Shown piece by piece: positions 45,178-56,736 of a stretch of 64,000 nucleotides of DNA (position 1 is the stretch's first letter; each line of letters starts with the position of its first letter). Source of the DNA: Erythrobacter sp. (GTDB taxonomy: Bacteria; Pseudomonadota; Alphaproteobacteria; Sphingomonadales; Sphingomonadaceae); NCBI GenBank assembly GCA_024642335.1, contig JAHEBH010000003.1:7688-71687 (forward strand), read 5' to 3'. The notes below the pieces were generated by a model. It was not told the DNA's origin. It did no database searches and saw nothing but the letters and a program-made list of their open reading frames with translations. The position numbers and the translations under genes were made by a program.

Positions 45178-45981
45178 TTATGCCGCTTCATCCTCTCTGC
45201 GTTCGCAGACCAGGCTGCCCGAACCCATCGAATGGACGCGGCAACGCGCGCTTCCGCGCACGGTGACATTGCCCGATCCCATGATATTGGCATTTACCTC
45301 ACCATCCGAGGAGAAGGTGGCCTTGCCCGATCCGGCGATGTTGATCTCCGCATCTTCCGCTTCCAGCCCGACCATATCCGCCGTTCCGCTTCCGGCCACC
45401 GACAGGTCAAGCTCGCGCACCTTGCCGCCTGCGGTCAGACGGCCGCTGCCGGCGATCGAGACATCAAGGCTGGTGCTGTCGATTTCTAGGATCGACGCGC
45501 TGCCCGACCCGGCGATGACGATTTCCGCCTCGTCGGCAAGCCGGGAAGCCGCCAGCTGGCCCGATCCGGCAATGACGATCTTTTCGGGCGCGGGCATGGT
45601 GACGTTGACGGTGGCAACTTCGCCATCATCATCGTTCCAGTCGATGTCCTGGCGCATGATCGAAAGCGTTCCGTCTTCAAGGACAAAGCGCATGCGATCC
45701 TTGGCCGCTTCTGTGCCCTGCAGGGCGATGGTGAAGTCCGCACCCTCGCTTACCACCACGTGATCGGGGCCCATGAGGTTGATCGCGGCGGGGGCATCGC
45801 CGCTCATGTCGAGTTCGGACAGCGGCACGCCCCGGGTGCCCTTGAAGCGATACTCGCCGCCCCGGTTCTGGCATCCGGCCATCATTCCTCCCATCGCAGC
45901 CAGGGCGATGAAGGGGCCGACCGTGCGGATGATCTTGTCGAAGCGGAATCCCCCATGTCGCTTGTGTCGCTTGTGGCGCAT
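45178..45981 (-). CDS. GIN-domain (DUF2807) lipoprotein-like protein, copy 2
   Basis: A 267-residue protein. The N-terminus is rich in His, Lys and Arg (MRHKRHKRHGGFRFDK), followed by a hydrophobic segment ending AAMGGMMAGC, which may be a lipobox. The rest is a beta-solenoid-like array in which IAGSG recurs four times at strand ends, with VAGSG and MGSGN variants. It is paralogous to copy 1 but has a different anchor. Function unknown. Confidence 0.8.
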   Translation of the reverse strand: MRHKRHKRHGGFRFDKIIRTVGPFIALAAMGGMMAGCQNRGGEYRFKGTRGVPLSELDMSGDAPAAINLMGPDHVVVSEGADFTIALQGTEAAKDRMRFVLEDGTLSIMRQDIDWNDDDGEVATVNVTMPAPEKIVIAGSGQLAASRLADEAEIVIAGSGSASILEIDSTSLDVSIAGSGRLTAGGKVRELDLSVAGSGTADMVGLEAEDAEINIAGSGKATFSSDGEVNANIMGSGNVTVRGSARCRVHSMGSGSLVCERREDEAA

Positions 45982-46088
45982 AAGGCCTCCTGTGTCTGTG
46001 TGTTAAGACGATAATACAGGAGGTCAGCGTTTTCGGCAAATACGTTTGTCGATCACTGTTGTGGTTTCGCCGGGTGCAGTCAGGCAAT

Positions 46089-46119
46089 GAAAAAGGCCGC
46101 CCCGACATGCGGAGCGGCC
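46089..46119 (-). terminator. Rho-independent terminator of carD
   Basis: On the minus strand, GGCCGCTCCG and CGGGGCGGCC (plus-strand 46095-46119) form a stem with one wobble/mismatch and are followed by five T (A-run at 46090-46094). It lies 35 bases after the carD stop. Confidence 0.8.
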
Positions 46120-46153
46120 CTTTGCGTGCCCTTCAGGTGCGGTTGTGTGCCGC

Positions 46154-46687
46154 TCAGGCGTCTTCGGTGTTCTCGTAATACTGCGGAGCATGCTCCTTCA
46201 GCACGTTGAGGATCTTGGTCAGCGCGGAAGGCTCATCGGTCTTTTCCATGGCCGCCAGTTCGCGCGCCAGACGGCTGGAAGCCGCTTCGAAGATCTGTCG
46301 CTCGGAATAGGACTGTTCCGGCTGGTCTTCCGGACGGAACAGGTCGCGCGTCACTTCGGCGATCGACACCAGGTCACCCGAATTGATCTTGGCTTCGTAT
46401 TCCTGCGCACGGCGGCTCCACATGGTGCGCTTCACCTTTGGCTTGCCCTTCAGCGTTTCCATGGCTTCCTTCAGCGTCTTGTCGCTGGAAAGCTTGCGCA
46501 TGCCGATGCTTTCGACCTTGTTGACAGGTACGCGCAGGGTCATGCGTTCCTTCTCGAAACGCAGGACATAGAGTTCGAGCTGCATGCCGGCGATTTCCTC
46601 GCTCTGCAGTTCGATCACACGGCCCACGCCGTGCTTGGGGTAAACAACGTAATCACCTACATCAAAGGCGGGGGCATTGGATGCCAT
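46154..46687 (-). CDS. carD: CarD family transcriptional regulator
   Basis: A 177-residue CarD/CdnL protein that binds RNA polymerase beta through its Tudor-like N-terminal domain (FDVGDYVVYPKHGVGRVIELQ) and stabilises open complexes at rRNA and other promoters. The helical C-terminal domain contacts promoter DNA (LFRPEDQPEQSYSERQIFEAASSRLARELAAM, in part). The length is typical. The upstream 273 bases are AT-richer and probably carry its promoter. Confidence 0.93.
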   Translation of the reverse strand: MASNAPAFDVGDYVVYPKHGVGRVIELQSEEIAGMQLELYVLRFEKERMTLRVPVNKVESIGMRKLSSDKTLKEAMETLKGKPKVKRTMWSRRAQEYEAKINSGDLVSIAEVTRDLFRPEDQPEQSYSERQIFEAASSRLARELAAMEKTDEPSALTKILNVLKEHAPQYYENTEDA

Positions 46688-46960
46688 GAATTATCCTTTC
46701 GCTGCCGGTCAGGCCATTTGCCCAGCGTCGCAAACACCCACCGCACGACCCGTCGGCGGTACATGCCTGTTTGATCGAAGCTGAGAGGGGGTGGCCTGCC
46801 TTCCTGTCTTACCGCGTCACCAGGTGAAGCGGATCGGTCGGCCAATTATATAACAGATTCGTAACAATATTACCAGTCTTGCCTAAATGTGCGGCAGCGA
46901 CCGCGAGGCTGGCAGCATCGCAGTTGGTAATTCTGCAAAAAAACTAATAGTTACAATAAC

Positions 46961-47299
46961 TTAATCACCTTCACCCGGTTCGGGTGAAAAGAATTTATCG
47001 AACTTGCCCGCCTGGCCCTTGAAGTCGTCCGCGTCAGCGGGCGGATCCTTCTTCTCGGTAATATTGGGCCATTCCGCGGAGTATTTGGTGTTCACTTCCA
47101 GCCATTGTTCGATGCCGCCTTCGGTATCGGGCAGGATCGCCTCTGCAGGGCATTCAGGTTCGCAAACGCCGCAATCGATGCATTCGCTTGGGTTGATGAC
47201 GAGCATGTTCTCGCCTTCATAAAAACAGTCGACCGGACATACTTCGACGCAATCGGTATATTTGCATTTGATGCAGGCGTCGGTGACGACGTAGGTCAT
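46961..47299 (-). CDS. fdxA: Seven-iron ferredoxin FdxA
   Basis: A 112-residue ferredoxin carrying one 3Fe-4S and one 4Fe-4S cluster. By comparison with Azotobacter FdI, C9, C17 and C50 hold the 3Fe cluster and C21, C40, C43 and C46 the 4Fe cluster ([17 protein letters not shown] and [12 protein letters not shown]). The C-terminal extension [18 protein letters not shown] is standard for the group. It follows the S4 protein gene by 15 bases on the same strand. Confidence 0.95.
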   Translation of the reverse strand: MTYVVTDACIKCKYTDCVEVCPVDCFYEGENMLVINPSECIDCGVCEPECPAEAILPDTEGGIEQWLEVNTKYSAEWPNITEKKDPPADADDFKGQAGKFDKFFSPEPGEGD

Positions 47300-47314
47300 G
47301 TTTGCGAAATCCCT

Positions 47315-47617
47315 TCAATCCAGCGCCGCTGCGGACGGCTTTTGCACTGCTAAGGCGATTGAGCCGCCAGCGTCAAGCACCCGATAGCAGGTCTGCGATT
47401 CTGCTGCCGGACCACGCCGTTCGGGTAAAGCAAGGATTTCTATCACCAGCACAGATCGCCCCTGCGGCATGGTCAGCACGTCGCCCACGCCAATGTCGTG
47501 ATCCAGGCGGGTGATCCGGAGCCCGTTGCAGCGCATATGCGCCTCACGGATACGGGCCTGGGCAATCGACCGGCTCTTGGCGAAGCGCAGGCGCGTGAGC
47601 AGCAGATCGATCCGCAT
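47315..47617 (-). CDS. S4-domain RNA-binding protein (HslR-like)
   Basis: A 100-residue protein whose first 60 residues are an S4 domain (MRIDLLLTRLRFAKSRSIAQARI, in part; HMRCNGLRI). It resembles HslR/Hsp15, which recycles stalled 50S subunits carrying peptidyl-tRNA. The frame is open much further upstream, but inside the helicase gene. The ATG at 47617 comes 13 bases after the helicase stop, so the two are probably co-transcribed. Confidence 0.88.
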   Translation of the reverse strand: MRIDLLLTRLRFAKSRSIAQARIREAHMRCNGLRITRLDHDIGVGDVLTMPQGRSVLVIEILALPERRGPAAESQTCYRVLDAGGSIALAVQKPSAAALD

Positions 47618-47630
47618 CGATGGCGGTGGT

Positions 47631-50228
47631 CTAGCGAAGCAGGTCCGCGAGGTCGGCAAATGCGCCAGTACTGGTGGCAGGACGGTGATCGCCCTGCGGA
47701 CGACCCTTTGGACCCTGGCGCTCCTTGCTTGAATGTGCACCATTGTTGCCGCGACCCTTCCCGCCACGACCCCTGTGGGCATTGTCCTTGCGCGGAGTGT
47801 CCTTGCGAACGGCGCGCCAGCTCCACGGGCGGGGCGGGGGCGGACCGAACAAGCCCTCCGCCAGCGTGACCTCGTCCCCCCGCCGGAACCCGCCATCGCG
47901 CATAAGGCGCTGAAAATTATCCGGCTGCAGGCCCATCGATGTCGGAAGGGCGGTGTCGACGGTGAAACTGGCTCCCTGCATCTTCACGCGCTTTTCATGC
48001 GCAGCGCGGATCAGCTTTTCCGCCATATCGATGCGCACGGCCTGGGTACCCGCGCGGCGATAGCCCGCGGGCAGGCGGTCCGAACCCTCGATCACAGCCT
48101 CCATCGCCTCGCGCAGGGGACGACGATCGACGCCCAGATCGTGCAGCAATTTGCGCGCGCCGGGCTTTAGCATTGCGGGCATGAACACATCGAGCGAACC
48201 GATCAGCACGCCCAGCTGGCGCATGTAGGGGCGCTTTTCCTTGGGGATCACGGCAAGCCCGGCCTCTTCGCGCTGTACAGTCCCCTTGCGCTCGACCAGG
48301 GTGAGCAGCAATGCGCGCACCTCGCTGCCTGCCTCGGGATCCTGCGCAGCCACTTCAATTGCCCGCAAAGGTGCAAGCGGCGCCAGCTGGCCTTCGAGCC
48401 AATGTTCCAAAGCTTCCTGCAGGCGCGCACGATGCGCGGGATCAAGCGCGGCGAGCTGCTTCTCCAGAACAACGCGGAAGCGTGTAGGAGAATTGGCGGA
48501 TTCGAGCTGCGCCACGGGCTTGTCACCCTGCATGATCGCACCGCGACTGATCTGCAGATCGCCAAGTTCCTGCCCGATCAGCGCCTGCGCCTTCTGCGCC
48601 AACAGTTGCGGCATGTGCTTTTCGGCGGCGGCAAGCAGCAGCTTGCGTTCCTCGCTATCCGCCTCGCCATCGACGACGAAGCGAAACCCGTCGAGATGGC
48701 CGATCACATGGTCCTCGACCTTCACCTGACCATCCTCGGCCAATTCCACTCGCAGCAAGGCAGCATCCTTTCTCATGCTTTTCATCAGTACAGCAGTCCG
48801 GCGATTGACAAAACGTTCTGTCAGCCGCTGGTGCAGCGCGTCCGAGAGTTTCGCTTCAGCCGCGCGCGCCCGGGCAGCCATTTCGTCGCGCGCCAGCACC
48901 CAGTCGGGGCGCTGGCAAATATAGGCCCAGCTTCTTATCGCGGCGAGCTTTCCTTGCAAGACATCGATATCTCCGCGCGTTTCGCCAAGCTCCGCTATAC
49001 GCGCTGCCACAAAGTCCGCACCCAGATGGCCCTTGTGCAGATCGCGCCACAGCCGCGTCACGAAACGGGCATGCATATCCGGCCCCTGTTGACGAAAATC
49101 GGGCAATTGGCAGGCTTCCCACAGGCGCTTGACCATATGGGGTGTCGTGACGTCATGGGCGATCTGGCTGTTTTCTGCCAGACGTTTTAGCACAGCCAAA
49201 TCAATGGCTTCGGGAGCCAGGTTGAGTTGCGGCAGCTCGGGTTTGCGTTCCAGATCGGCAATCAGCGTGTCGATGGAGGTGTAGCGCGGCTGCGCCTCGC
49301 GCCAATAGAGCCTGGTCAGTGGGGCGAAGCGGTGTTGCTCGATCGCATAGACCTCGTCCTCCGAAAATTCGATATCGCGTCCGCGCTGTCCGGAAAGCGT
49401 GCCGAAAGTGCCGTCCTGCTGGTGCCGCCCTGCGCGCCCGGCGATCTGCGCCATTTCCGCAGGATCGAGCCGCCGTTGCCGCACACCGTCGAACTTGGTG
49501 AGCGAGGCGAAGGCCACATGACTGACATCGAGGTTGAGCCCCATGCCGATGGCATCGGTGGCGACGATGTAATCCACCTCGCCCGACTGGAACAGATCGA
49601 CCTGCCGGTTGCGCGTATGCGGGCTCAGCGCGCCCATCACCACTGCTGCGCCCCCGCGGAAACGGCGCAGCAGTTCGGCCATCTGGTAGACTTCCTCGAC
49701 CGAGAAGCAGACCACCGCACTGCGCGGAGGCAGGCGCGACAGCTTGCAGGAACCGGCATGGCTGAGCGTGGAGAAGCGCGGACGGTCCTCAATCGTGGCT
49801 CCCGGAACCAGCGCCCTTACTATGGGCTCGAGCGTCGCCGAACCCAGCAGCATGGTCTCTTCCCGCCCCCGCGCGTGGAGCAGCCGGTCGGTGAAGATAT
49901 GCCCGCGCTCGCGATCGGCGGAAAGCTGTGCTTCGTCGAGCGCGACGAAGGCGCGATTGCCGCCATCTCGGGGCATCGCTTCGGCGGTGCACAGGAGGTA
50001 GCGCGCAGCCGGCGGCTCGATCCGCTCCTCGCCGGTAATGAGCGCGACCTGGTTCTCGCCCTTGACCCTGCAGACCTTGTCATAGACCTCGCGCGCCAGC
50101 AGCCGCAGCGGGAAGCCTATGGCTCCGCTGGAATGGCCGCACATGCGCTCGATCGCCAGATGGGTCTTGCCGGTATTGGTCGGCCCCAGGATCGCGCGAA
50201 TTCGGCTGTCGGATGCAGGCTTGTGCAT
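47631..50228 (-). CDS. Suv3-like DExH RNA helicase
   Basis: An 865-residue SF2 helicase related to mitochondrial SUPV3L1/Suv3. Motifs: Walker A LGPTNTGKTHLAIERM, motif II VALDEAQL (DEAQ), motif III LLGSATLEP, motif V VATDAIGMGLNLDV and motif VI QIAGRAGRH. A Suv3 C-terminal region follows, and the last 90 residues are a low-complexity basic tail rich in Gly, Lys and Arg that probably binds RNA. In alphaproteobacteria the role is unproven; RNA turnover or ribosome-related work is likely. Confidence 0.9.
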   Translation of the reverse strand: MHKPASDSRIRAILGPTNTGKTHLAIERMCGHSSGAIGFPLRLLAREVYDKVCRVKGENQVALITGEERIEPPAARYLLCTAEAMPRDGGNRAFVALDEAQLSADRERGHIFTDRLLHARGREETMLLGSATLEPIVRALVPGATIEDRPRFSTLSHAGSCKLSRLPPRSAVVCFSVEEVYQMAELLRRFRGGAAVVMGALSPHTRNRQVDLFQSGEVDYIVATDAIGMGLNLDVSHVAFASLTKFDGVRQRRLDPAEMAQIAGRAGRHQQDGTFGTLSGQRGRDIEFSEDEVYAIEQHRFAPLTRLYWREAQPRYTSIDTLIADLERKPELPQLNLAPEAIDLAVLKRLAENSQIAHDVTTPHMVKRLWEACQLPDFRQQGPDMHARFVTRLWRDLHKGHLGADFVAARIAELGETRGDIDVLQGKLAAIRSWAYICQRPDWVLARDEMAARARAAEAKLSDALHQRLTERFVNRRTAVLMKSMRKDAALLRVELAEDGQVKVEDHVIGHLDGFRFVVDGEADSEERKLLLAAAEKHMPQLLAQKAQALIGQELGDLQISRGAIMQGDKPVAQLESANSPTRFRVVLEKQLAALDPAHRARLQEALEHWLEGQLAPLAPLRAIEVAAQDPEAGSEVRALLLTLVERKGTVQREEAGLAVIPKEKRPYMRQLGVLIGSLDVFMPAMLKPGARKLLHDLGVDRRPLREAMEAVIEGSDRLPAGYRRAGTQAVRIDMAEKLIRAAHEKRVKMQGASFTVDTALPTSMGLQPDNFQRLMRDGGFRRGDEVTLAEGLFGPPPPRPWSWRAVRKDTPRKDNAHRGRGGKGRGNNGAHSSKERQGPKGRPQGDHRPATSTGAFADLADLLR

Positions 50229-50469
50229 GGCGATTCATTATGTGGAGGCACCGGAGATTGCGCGCAACCGCCTGACCACAGGCTGTTGTCATGGTCCTTG
50301 TGCATAAGTCCGGACTCGGTTCGGCGCTTGGGGGACTCATTTGGTCGCTGTTAAGGCGGAATTTACTTTATGCGCGCAGTGCAGAAGGCCAGAAACCGGC
50401 CCCGAAGGGGCCATCGCGGGTATCGCGTGGCGGGAAAGGCGTAAAGGCGCAGCCGCAAGGAGGGCGCGT

Positions 50470-52086
50470 TTGTTCATTGATCGCGACAACCAGGGAGACG
50501 ACGCGCCGGAAAACGGCGCCTTCCCGCATGCACAAATGTCGCTGTCGCAAATGCACCCGGGCGGCAAGTCCGAACATTCGCACCGCCAGCGGCGCGTGAC
50601 CGGGTTCGCCGAACGCTATCACGAGTGGCGCGAGCATGCCTCGTTGAAGCTTGCCGGGGTCGATCTCGCGCCGGACCTGGCGCTCGACATCGGGTCCAAG
50701 CGCTGGCTGCGCGGCGTTGCCACGCTGGTCGGGCTTTCCGCCATTGCGCTGGCGGGATGGCCAGGCTTCTCCGACGTCGAGGCAGCCCCTGCCATGTCGA
50801 TCGACGAGGAAGTGCGTGACGAATTTCGCAGCCAGATGATCATGCCGCTGGCCTATGGCGCCGATAGCGGCCGCCACATGGGCGCGACGCAGGCGGTGAT
50901 TCCGCTGACAAGCGCGCCCGAACGCCCCAGCATCGATCTTGTCGCAACGCTTGCGCAGGGTGACGGGTTTGACCGTATGCTGCGCCGCGCAGGCGTGAGT
51001 GAGGCGGAAGCCACACAGATCGCGGGAATGGTGGGCAATGCCATCCCGCTGGCCGATATCAAATCGGGCACGCAGGTCGATATCACGCTCGGCCGCAGGC
51101 TCGCCGCCGGGCAGCCGCGCCCGCTCGATGCCCTGTCCTTGCGCGCACGTTTCGACCTGCAATTGGCGGTCGAGCGGCGCGCCGGGCAACTGGTGCTCGA
51201 TCCGCGGCCGATCAAGGTCGATGCCACGCCCTTGCGCGTTCGCGGCACTGTGGGGGGCAGCCTCTACCGTTCCGCCCGATCCGCCGGTGCGCCCGCGCGT
51301 TCGGTGCAACAATTCCTGCGCGTGATCGGCAACGAGCTCGACCTCAACCGCGAAATCGGCACGCAGGACGAATTCGATATCATCGTCGACTACAAGCGCG
51401 CGGCAACGGGCGATATCGAGGTGGGCGAGCTGCTTTACGCCGCCATTCTGCGCAATGGCGAACCGCGCCGCCGGCTGATGCGCTGGGGCACTGATGGCCA
51501 CTATTATGAAGCATCGGGCGATGGCGTGCAGCGCGACGGGCTGATGGCTCCTGTGCCGGGGCGCGTTACCTCGACCTATGGCATGCGCCGCCATCCGATC
51601 CTGGGCTATCGCCGCATGCACAGCGGCCTCGATTTCCGCGCGGGCCATGGCACCCCGATCTACGCAGCAACCGACGGACGGGTGGAATTTGCCGGACGCA
51701 ATGGCGGCTATGGCAATTTTGTGCGCCTGCGCCACCAGGACAATCTGGGCACGGGCTATGCACATATGAGCCGCATCGCCGTGAGCAGGGGCCAGCAGGT
51801 CAGGCAAGGCCAGGTTATCGGCTATGTCGGCTCGACCGGCCTCTCCACCGGACCGCACCTGCATTATGAGATGTATCGCGGCGGCCAGACGATCGATCCC
51901 GCCAGCGTTCGCTTTGTGACGCGCGAAAAGCTGCAAGGGCGCGAACTGGCTGATTTCCGCTCGCAGATTGCCGTTCTCGAAAGGGTCGAGGCTGGCGCCG
52001 CCCTCGCGTCGCTGCTGCCTGACGATGCCGGGGAAGAGCCCGTGCGCGAGATCGACCGGCTCGAGAACCGCCAGCAGGTGCGCTGA
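50470..52086 (+). CDS. M23 family metallopeptidase, membrane anchored
   Basis: A 538-residue protein with a cytoplasmic N-terminus of about 80 residues, one membrane helix (VATLVGLSAIALAGW), a periplasmic OapA/LysM-like middle part, and a C-terminal LytM/M23 domain. The zinc ligands are visible in HSGLDFRAGHG and HLHYEMYRGG. It probably cleaves peptidoglycan cross-bridges. The start is set by a perfect AAGGAGG at 50457-50463 in front of a TTG at 50470; the frame is also open to 50341. Confidence 0.87.
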   Translation: MFIDRDNQGDDAPENGAFPHAQMSLSQMHPGGKSEHSHRQRRVTGFAERYHEWREHASLKLAGVDLAPDLALDIGSKRWLRGVATLVGLSAIALAGWPGFSDVEAAPAMSIDEEVRDEFRSQMIMPLAYGADSGRHMGATQAVIPLTSAPERPSIDLVATLAQGDGFDRMLRRAGVSEAEATQIAGMVGNAIPLADIKSGTQVDITLGRRLAAGQPRPLDALSLRARFDLQLAVERRAGQLVLDPRPIKVDATPLRVRGTVGGSLYRSARSAGAPARSVQQFLRVIGNELDLNREIGTQDEFDIIVDYKRAATGDIEVGELLYAAILRNGEPRRRLMRWGTDGHYYEASGDGVQRDGLMAPVPGRVTSTYGMRRHPILGYRRMHSGLDFRAGHGTPIYAATDGRVEFAGRNGGYGNFVRLRHQDNLGTGYAHMSRIAVSRGQQVRQGQVIGYVGSTGLSTGPHLHYEMYRGGQTIDPASVRFVTREKLQGRELADFRSQIAVLERVEAGAALASLLPDDAGEEPVREIDRLENRQQVR

Positions 52087-52099
52087 AGCTGGTCCGTAA

Positions 52100-53686
<1,587 letters not shown>

Positions 53687-53690
<4 letters not shown>

Positions 53691-55894
53691 ACGCGGCTTC
53701 ATCGGACCGCCGCTGGCTCTTCACCATTGCCATATTGACCGGCAGTTTCCTGCTGTTCCTGGTGCAGCCGATGGTGGCGCGCATGGCCCTGCCGCAACTG
53801 GGCGGTGCGCCCAATGTCTGGAACAGCGCCATGCTGGTCTATCAGGCGCTGCTGCTGGCCGGATATGCCTATGCCCATGCAATCGGCCGCTTTCCCGTGG
53901 CACGGCAAGTGGCGATTCACATCGCCGTGCTGCTGCTGGCCGCTTTCTCTCTGCCCATCGCGCTTGCCGATATCGCCGCACCCGCGCCGGGGATGGAGGC
54001 GGTCTGGGTTCCCTGGCTTTTCCTGCTGACCGTTGGCCCCGCATTTTTTGCCGTTTCCGCGCAGGCCCCGTTGATCCAGCGCTGGTATGCCGCGCATCCC
54101 GGGGCGGGAAATCCCTATCCGCTCTATGCCGCGTCGAACCTCGGCAGTTTCGCCGGACTGCTGACCTATCCGTTGCTGCTTGAGCCGAGCCTGCCCACCA
54201 GCATGCAAAGTGCAATGTGGGCGGCGGGCTATGCCCTGCTGGTTGTGCTGGTTGTGGCGGCGGCGCTGTCCCGCTTCACCACTGCATCGGCAAGTGTCGA
54301 TGCCAGCGCGCAAGAGGAGGCCGCAGAGCCACTTGGCTGGCGGCGCATCGCCATGTGGCTGGCGTTCTCCGCCATTCCCTCGGGGCTGATGCTCTCGACC
54401 ACCACCTATCTCACCACCGATATCATGGCGATGCCGCTGCTCTGGGTGATCCCGCTCGGCATCTACCTGCTCAGCTTTTCGGTCGCTTTCTCGGACAAGG
54501 GGCGCGTTGCGGCACTCATCGTGATGATCGCGCCGGTGATACTGCTGGTCGATGGGGCGGTGGCGATGTTCACGGCGGGCAGGGCGGATTTCGTCGCCGC
54601 CGTCGCCTCGCTCGTGCTGATGTTCGTGATCGCGGTGGCGTTGCATGCGCGGCTCTATGCAGACAGGCCTGCGGCCTCACGCTTGACGCAGTTCTACCTC
54701 GTCATGTCGGCGGGCGGCGTTCTGGGCGGTCTGTTCGCTGCGCTGCTGGCCCCGGTGCTGTTCGACTGGACCTGGGAGCATCCGATCCTGATTCTGGCGG
54801 CTGCCGCGCTGGTTCCGCTCGACCATTGGAAACCGTGGCTGGGTCGCCTGATCCCCGATGCGCGCACACAGCGCATGGCGCTTGCTGTGGTTCTGACGCT
54901 GGTCTTTGTCGGCGGCAGCTGGATCCAGAAGCTCGGCGTCGAGACCGGCTGGATGGGCCTGGCAGAGCTATTCGCCTTTGCCCTGATCGTTGCGCTGTCG
55001 ATCATGCTCGCTGCCAAGCGTTGGTCCTTTGTCCTCGCCATGGCAGCGGTCCTGCTGGCCTTCGGCGGAGTTCGGCAGATCAGCACCAGCTTTACCGGCG
55101 ATCGGGCGCGCAGCTATTTCGGCATCTATTCGGCTGGACCCAACGAGGCGGGCGACATGGTGCTGCTGCACGGAACCACGGTGCACGGGCTGCAGCTCAG
55201 CGAAGCAGGCAGGCGGCAGGAGCCGACCAGCTATTACGTTCCGCCATCGGGCATCGGCATCGCCATGGCCAAGGCACCCGAATTGTTCGGCCCCGAGGCG
55301 CGGATCGGCATTGTCGGGCTGGGTGTGGGCACGCTCGCCTGTTACCGGCAGGAAGGGCAGGACTGGACCTTCTTCGAGATCGATCCGCTGGTCTATGACT
55401 TCTCGCAGCGCGGCGTCTTCAGCTTCATGGATGACTGCGCCGGCGATGCGCCCGTTCTGTTCGGCGATGCGCGGCTGGAACTGGAGGAAATGCCCGGAGA
55501 TTCATTCGATCTTCTGGCGATCGATGCCTTTTCTTCCGATGCCATCCCGCAGCATCTGCTGACGCGCGAGGCGCTGGAAATCTATTTCAACGTCCTGGCC
55601 GATGACGGTGTGGCGATGATCCATATCTCCAACCGCTTCGTCGACCTGCGCCCCGTGCTGGCGCGGCTGGCCCGGGATAAGGGCTATGCCGCTGCGCGCC
55701 GCCAGTTCGTGCCGGAGAGCGATTATACCGCCGCCACGCCTTCGATCTGGGTTGCGCTCAGCCGCGATCCGGCACAGATTGAGGCGCTGACAGCGGGGAG
55801 CGAATGGCGCGATCTGGGCGAACCCAAAGGCGGCACCTGGACCGATGAATATGCCTCCATCCTGCCACATCTGATCTGGGCGAATTTCCTGTGA
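53687..55894 (+). CDS. Fused MFS-like membrane domain and spermidine synthase-like domain
   Basis: A 735-residue fusion. The first about 460 residues form some twelve hydrophobic helices. The C-terminal about 240 residues form a spermidine-synthase-type fold with nucleotide motif IGIVGLGVGTLACYRQ, FFEIDPLVYD and the catalytic-loop-like AIDAFSSDAIPQHLLTREAL. Whether it makes polyamines, or binds a different decarboxylated-SAM-like ligand next to a membrane channel, is not known. The 4-base overlap with the GNAT gene couples them. Confidence 0.85.
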
Positions 55895-56475
55895 ACGATC
55901 CCCGTTTTCCCGGCGCGACGATCTTGCCCTTCGGGGGCAAATATCCGCAGATCCACGAGAGCGCCTTCGTCGCGCCTGGTGCCTGCATCATCGGCGATGT
56001 CACGATCCATGCCGAGGCGAGCATCTGGTACAATTGCGTGCTGCGCGGCGATATCCACCGGATCGAAGTCGGCGCGCGCAGCAATGTGCAGGATGGCAGC
56101 GTCTTCCACGTTGAGGGCCCGCGTCCTGATACGGATGGCTTGCCCACGATCATCGGTGAAGACTGCGTGATCGGCCATATGGCGCTGGTCCACGGCGCTG
56201 TGGTTGAAGACCGCGGCTTTGTGGGCATGGGCGCCATCGCGATGGACGACAGCCGTATCGGCGAAGGCGGAATGCTGGCGGCGGGCGCATTGCTCAGCCC
56301 GGGCAAGGCGATACCGGCAGGTGAGATCTGGGTCGGCCGTCCGGCGAAATTCTTCCGCAAGCAGGATGCGGCGCAGATCGAGAAGGTCCGCTTCCAGAGC
56401 GAGCGCTATTGCCGTCTCGCGGAACGGCATCTGGCGCAGTTGCGCGGGCAAAGTGATGGCGCGCCCCAAGGCTGA
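55891..56475 (+). CDS. Gamma-carbonic anhydrase family protein
   Basis: A 194-residue left-handed beta-helix protein. The three zinc-ligand histidines of Cam-type gamma carbonic anhydrases appear conserved as H73 (VFHVEG), H96 and H101 (IGHMALVHGAVV). R52, D54 (LRGD) and Q67-D68 are also in place. It lacks the Glu84 acidic loop of archaeal Cam, as in the YrdA/CaiE branch whose activity is often undetectable. It starts with GTG overlapping the previous stop and overlaps the next gene by 20 bases. Confidence 0.92.
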   Translation: MNDPRFPGATILPFGGKYPQIHESAFVAPGACIIGDVTIHAEASIWYNCVLRGDIHRIEVGARSNVQDGSVFHVEGPRPDTDGLPTIIGEDCVIGHMALVHGAVVEDRGFVGMGAIAMDDSRIGEGGMLAAGALLSPGKAIPAGEIWVGRPAKFFRKQDAAQIEKVRFQSERYCRLAERHLAQLRGQSDGAPQG

Positions 56476-56734
56476 CCTCCCGCCTGCCGATGCCATCCGC
56501 GCCTGTGCCGATGGCGAAGGGCGGCTGGCCCTGCACGTGACGCCCGGTGCCAGGGTGGAAGGAATCACGGTAGTTTCGGGCAAAGTCACGGTAAAGGTCC
56601 GCGCCAAGCCGCAGGATGGCGCTGCCAATGATGCGGTGCTGGCGCTGCTCGCGAGGGCGCTCGGCACCGCGCCGTCGCGCCTAACCTTGCTGCGCGGCGC
56701 GACATCGCGCGAGAAGCTGGTTCAGCTCGACTGA
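56456..56734 (+). CDS. DUF167 (YggU) family protein
   Basis: A 92-residue protein of the DUF167/YggU family: LALHVTPGARVEGI, the conserved VKVRAKPQDGAANDAVLALLA (in part) and LLRGATSREKLVQL. Structure is known for homologues but function is not. It starts within the last codons of the gamma-carbonic anhydrase gene and ends the hemB-led series. Confidence 0.9.
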   Translation: MARPKADLPPADAIRACADGEGRLALHVTPGARVEGITVVSGKVTVKVRAKPQDGAANDAVLALLARALGTAPSRLTLLRGATSREKLVQLD

Positions 56735-56736
56735 AG

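Noticed and set aside
50368-51936. 522-codon minus-strand ORF opposite the M23 peptidase
   Set aside because: Antisense shadow of a recognised gene; no family resemblance.
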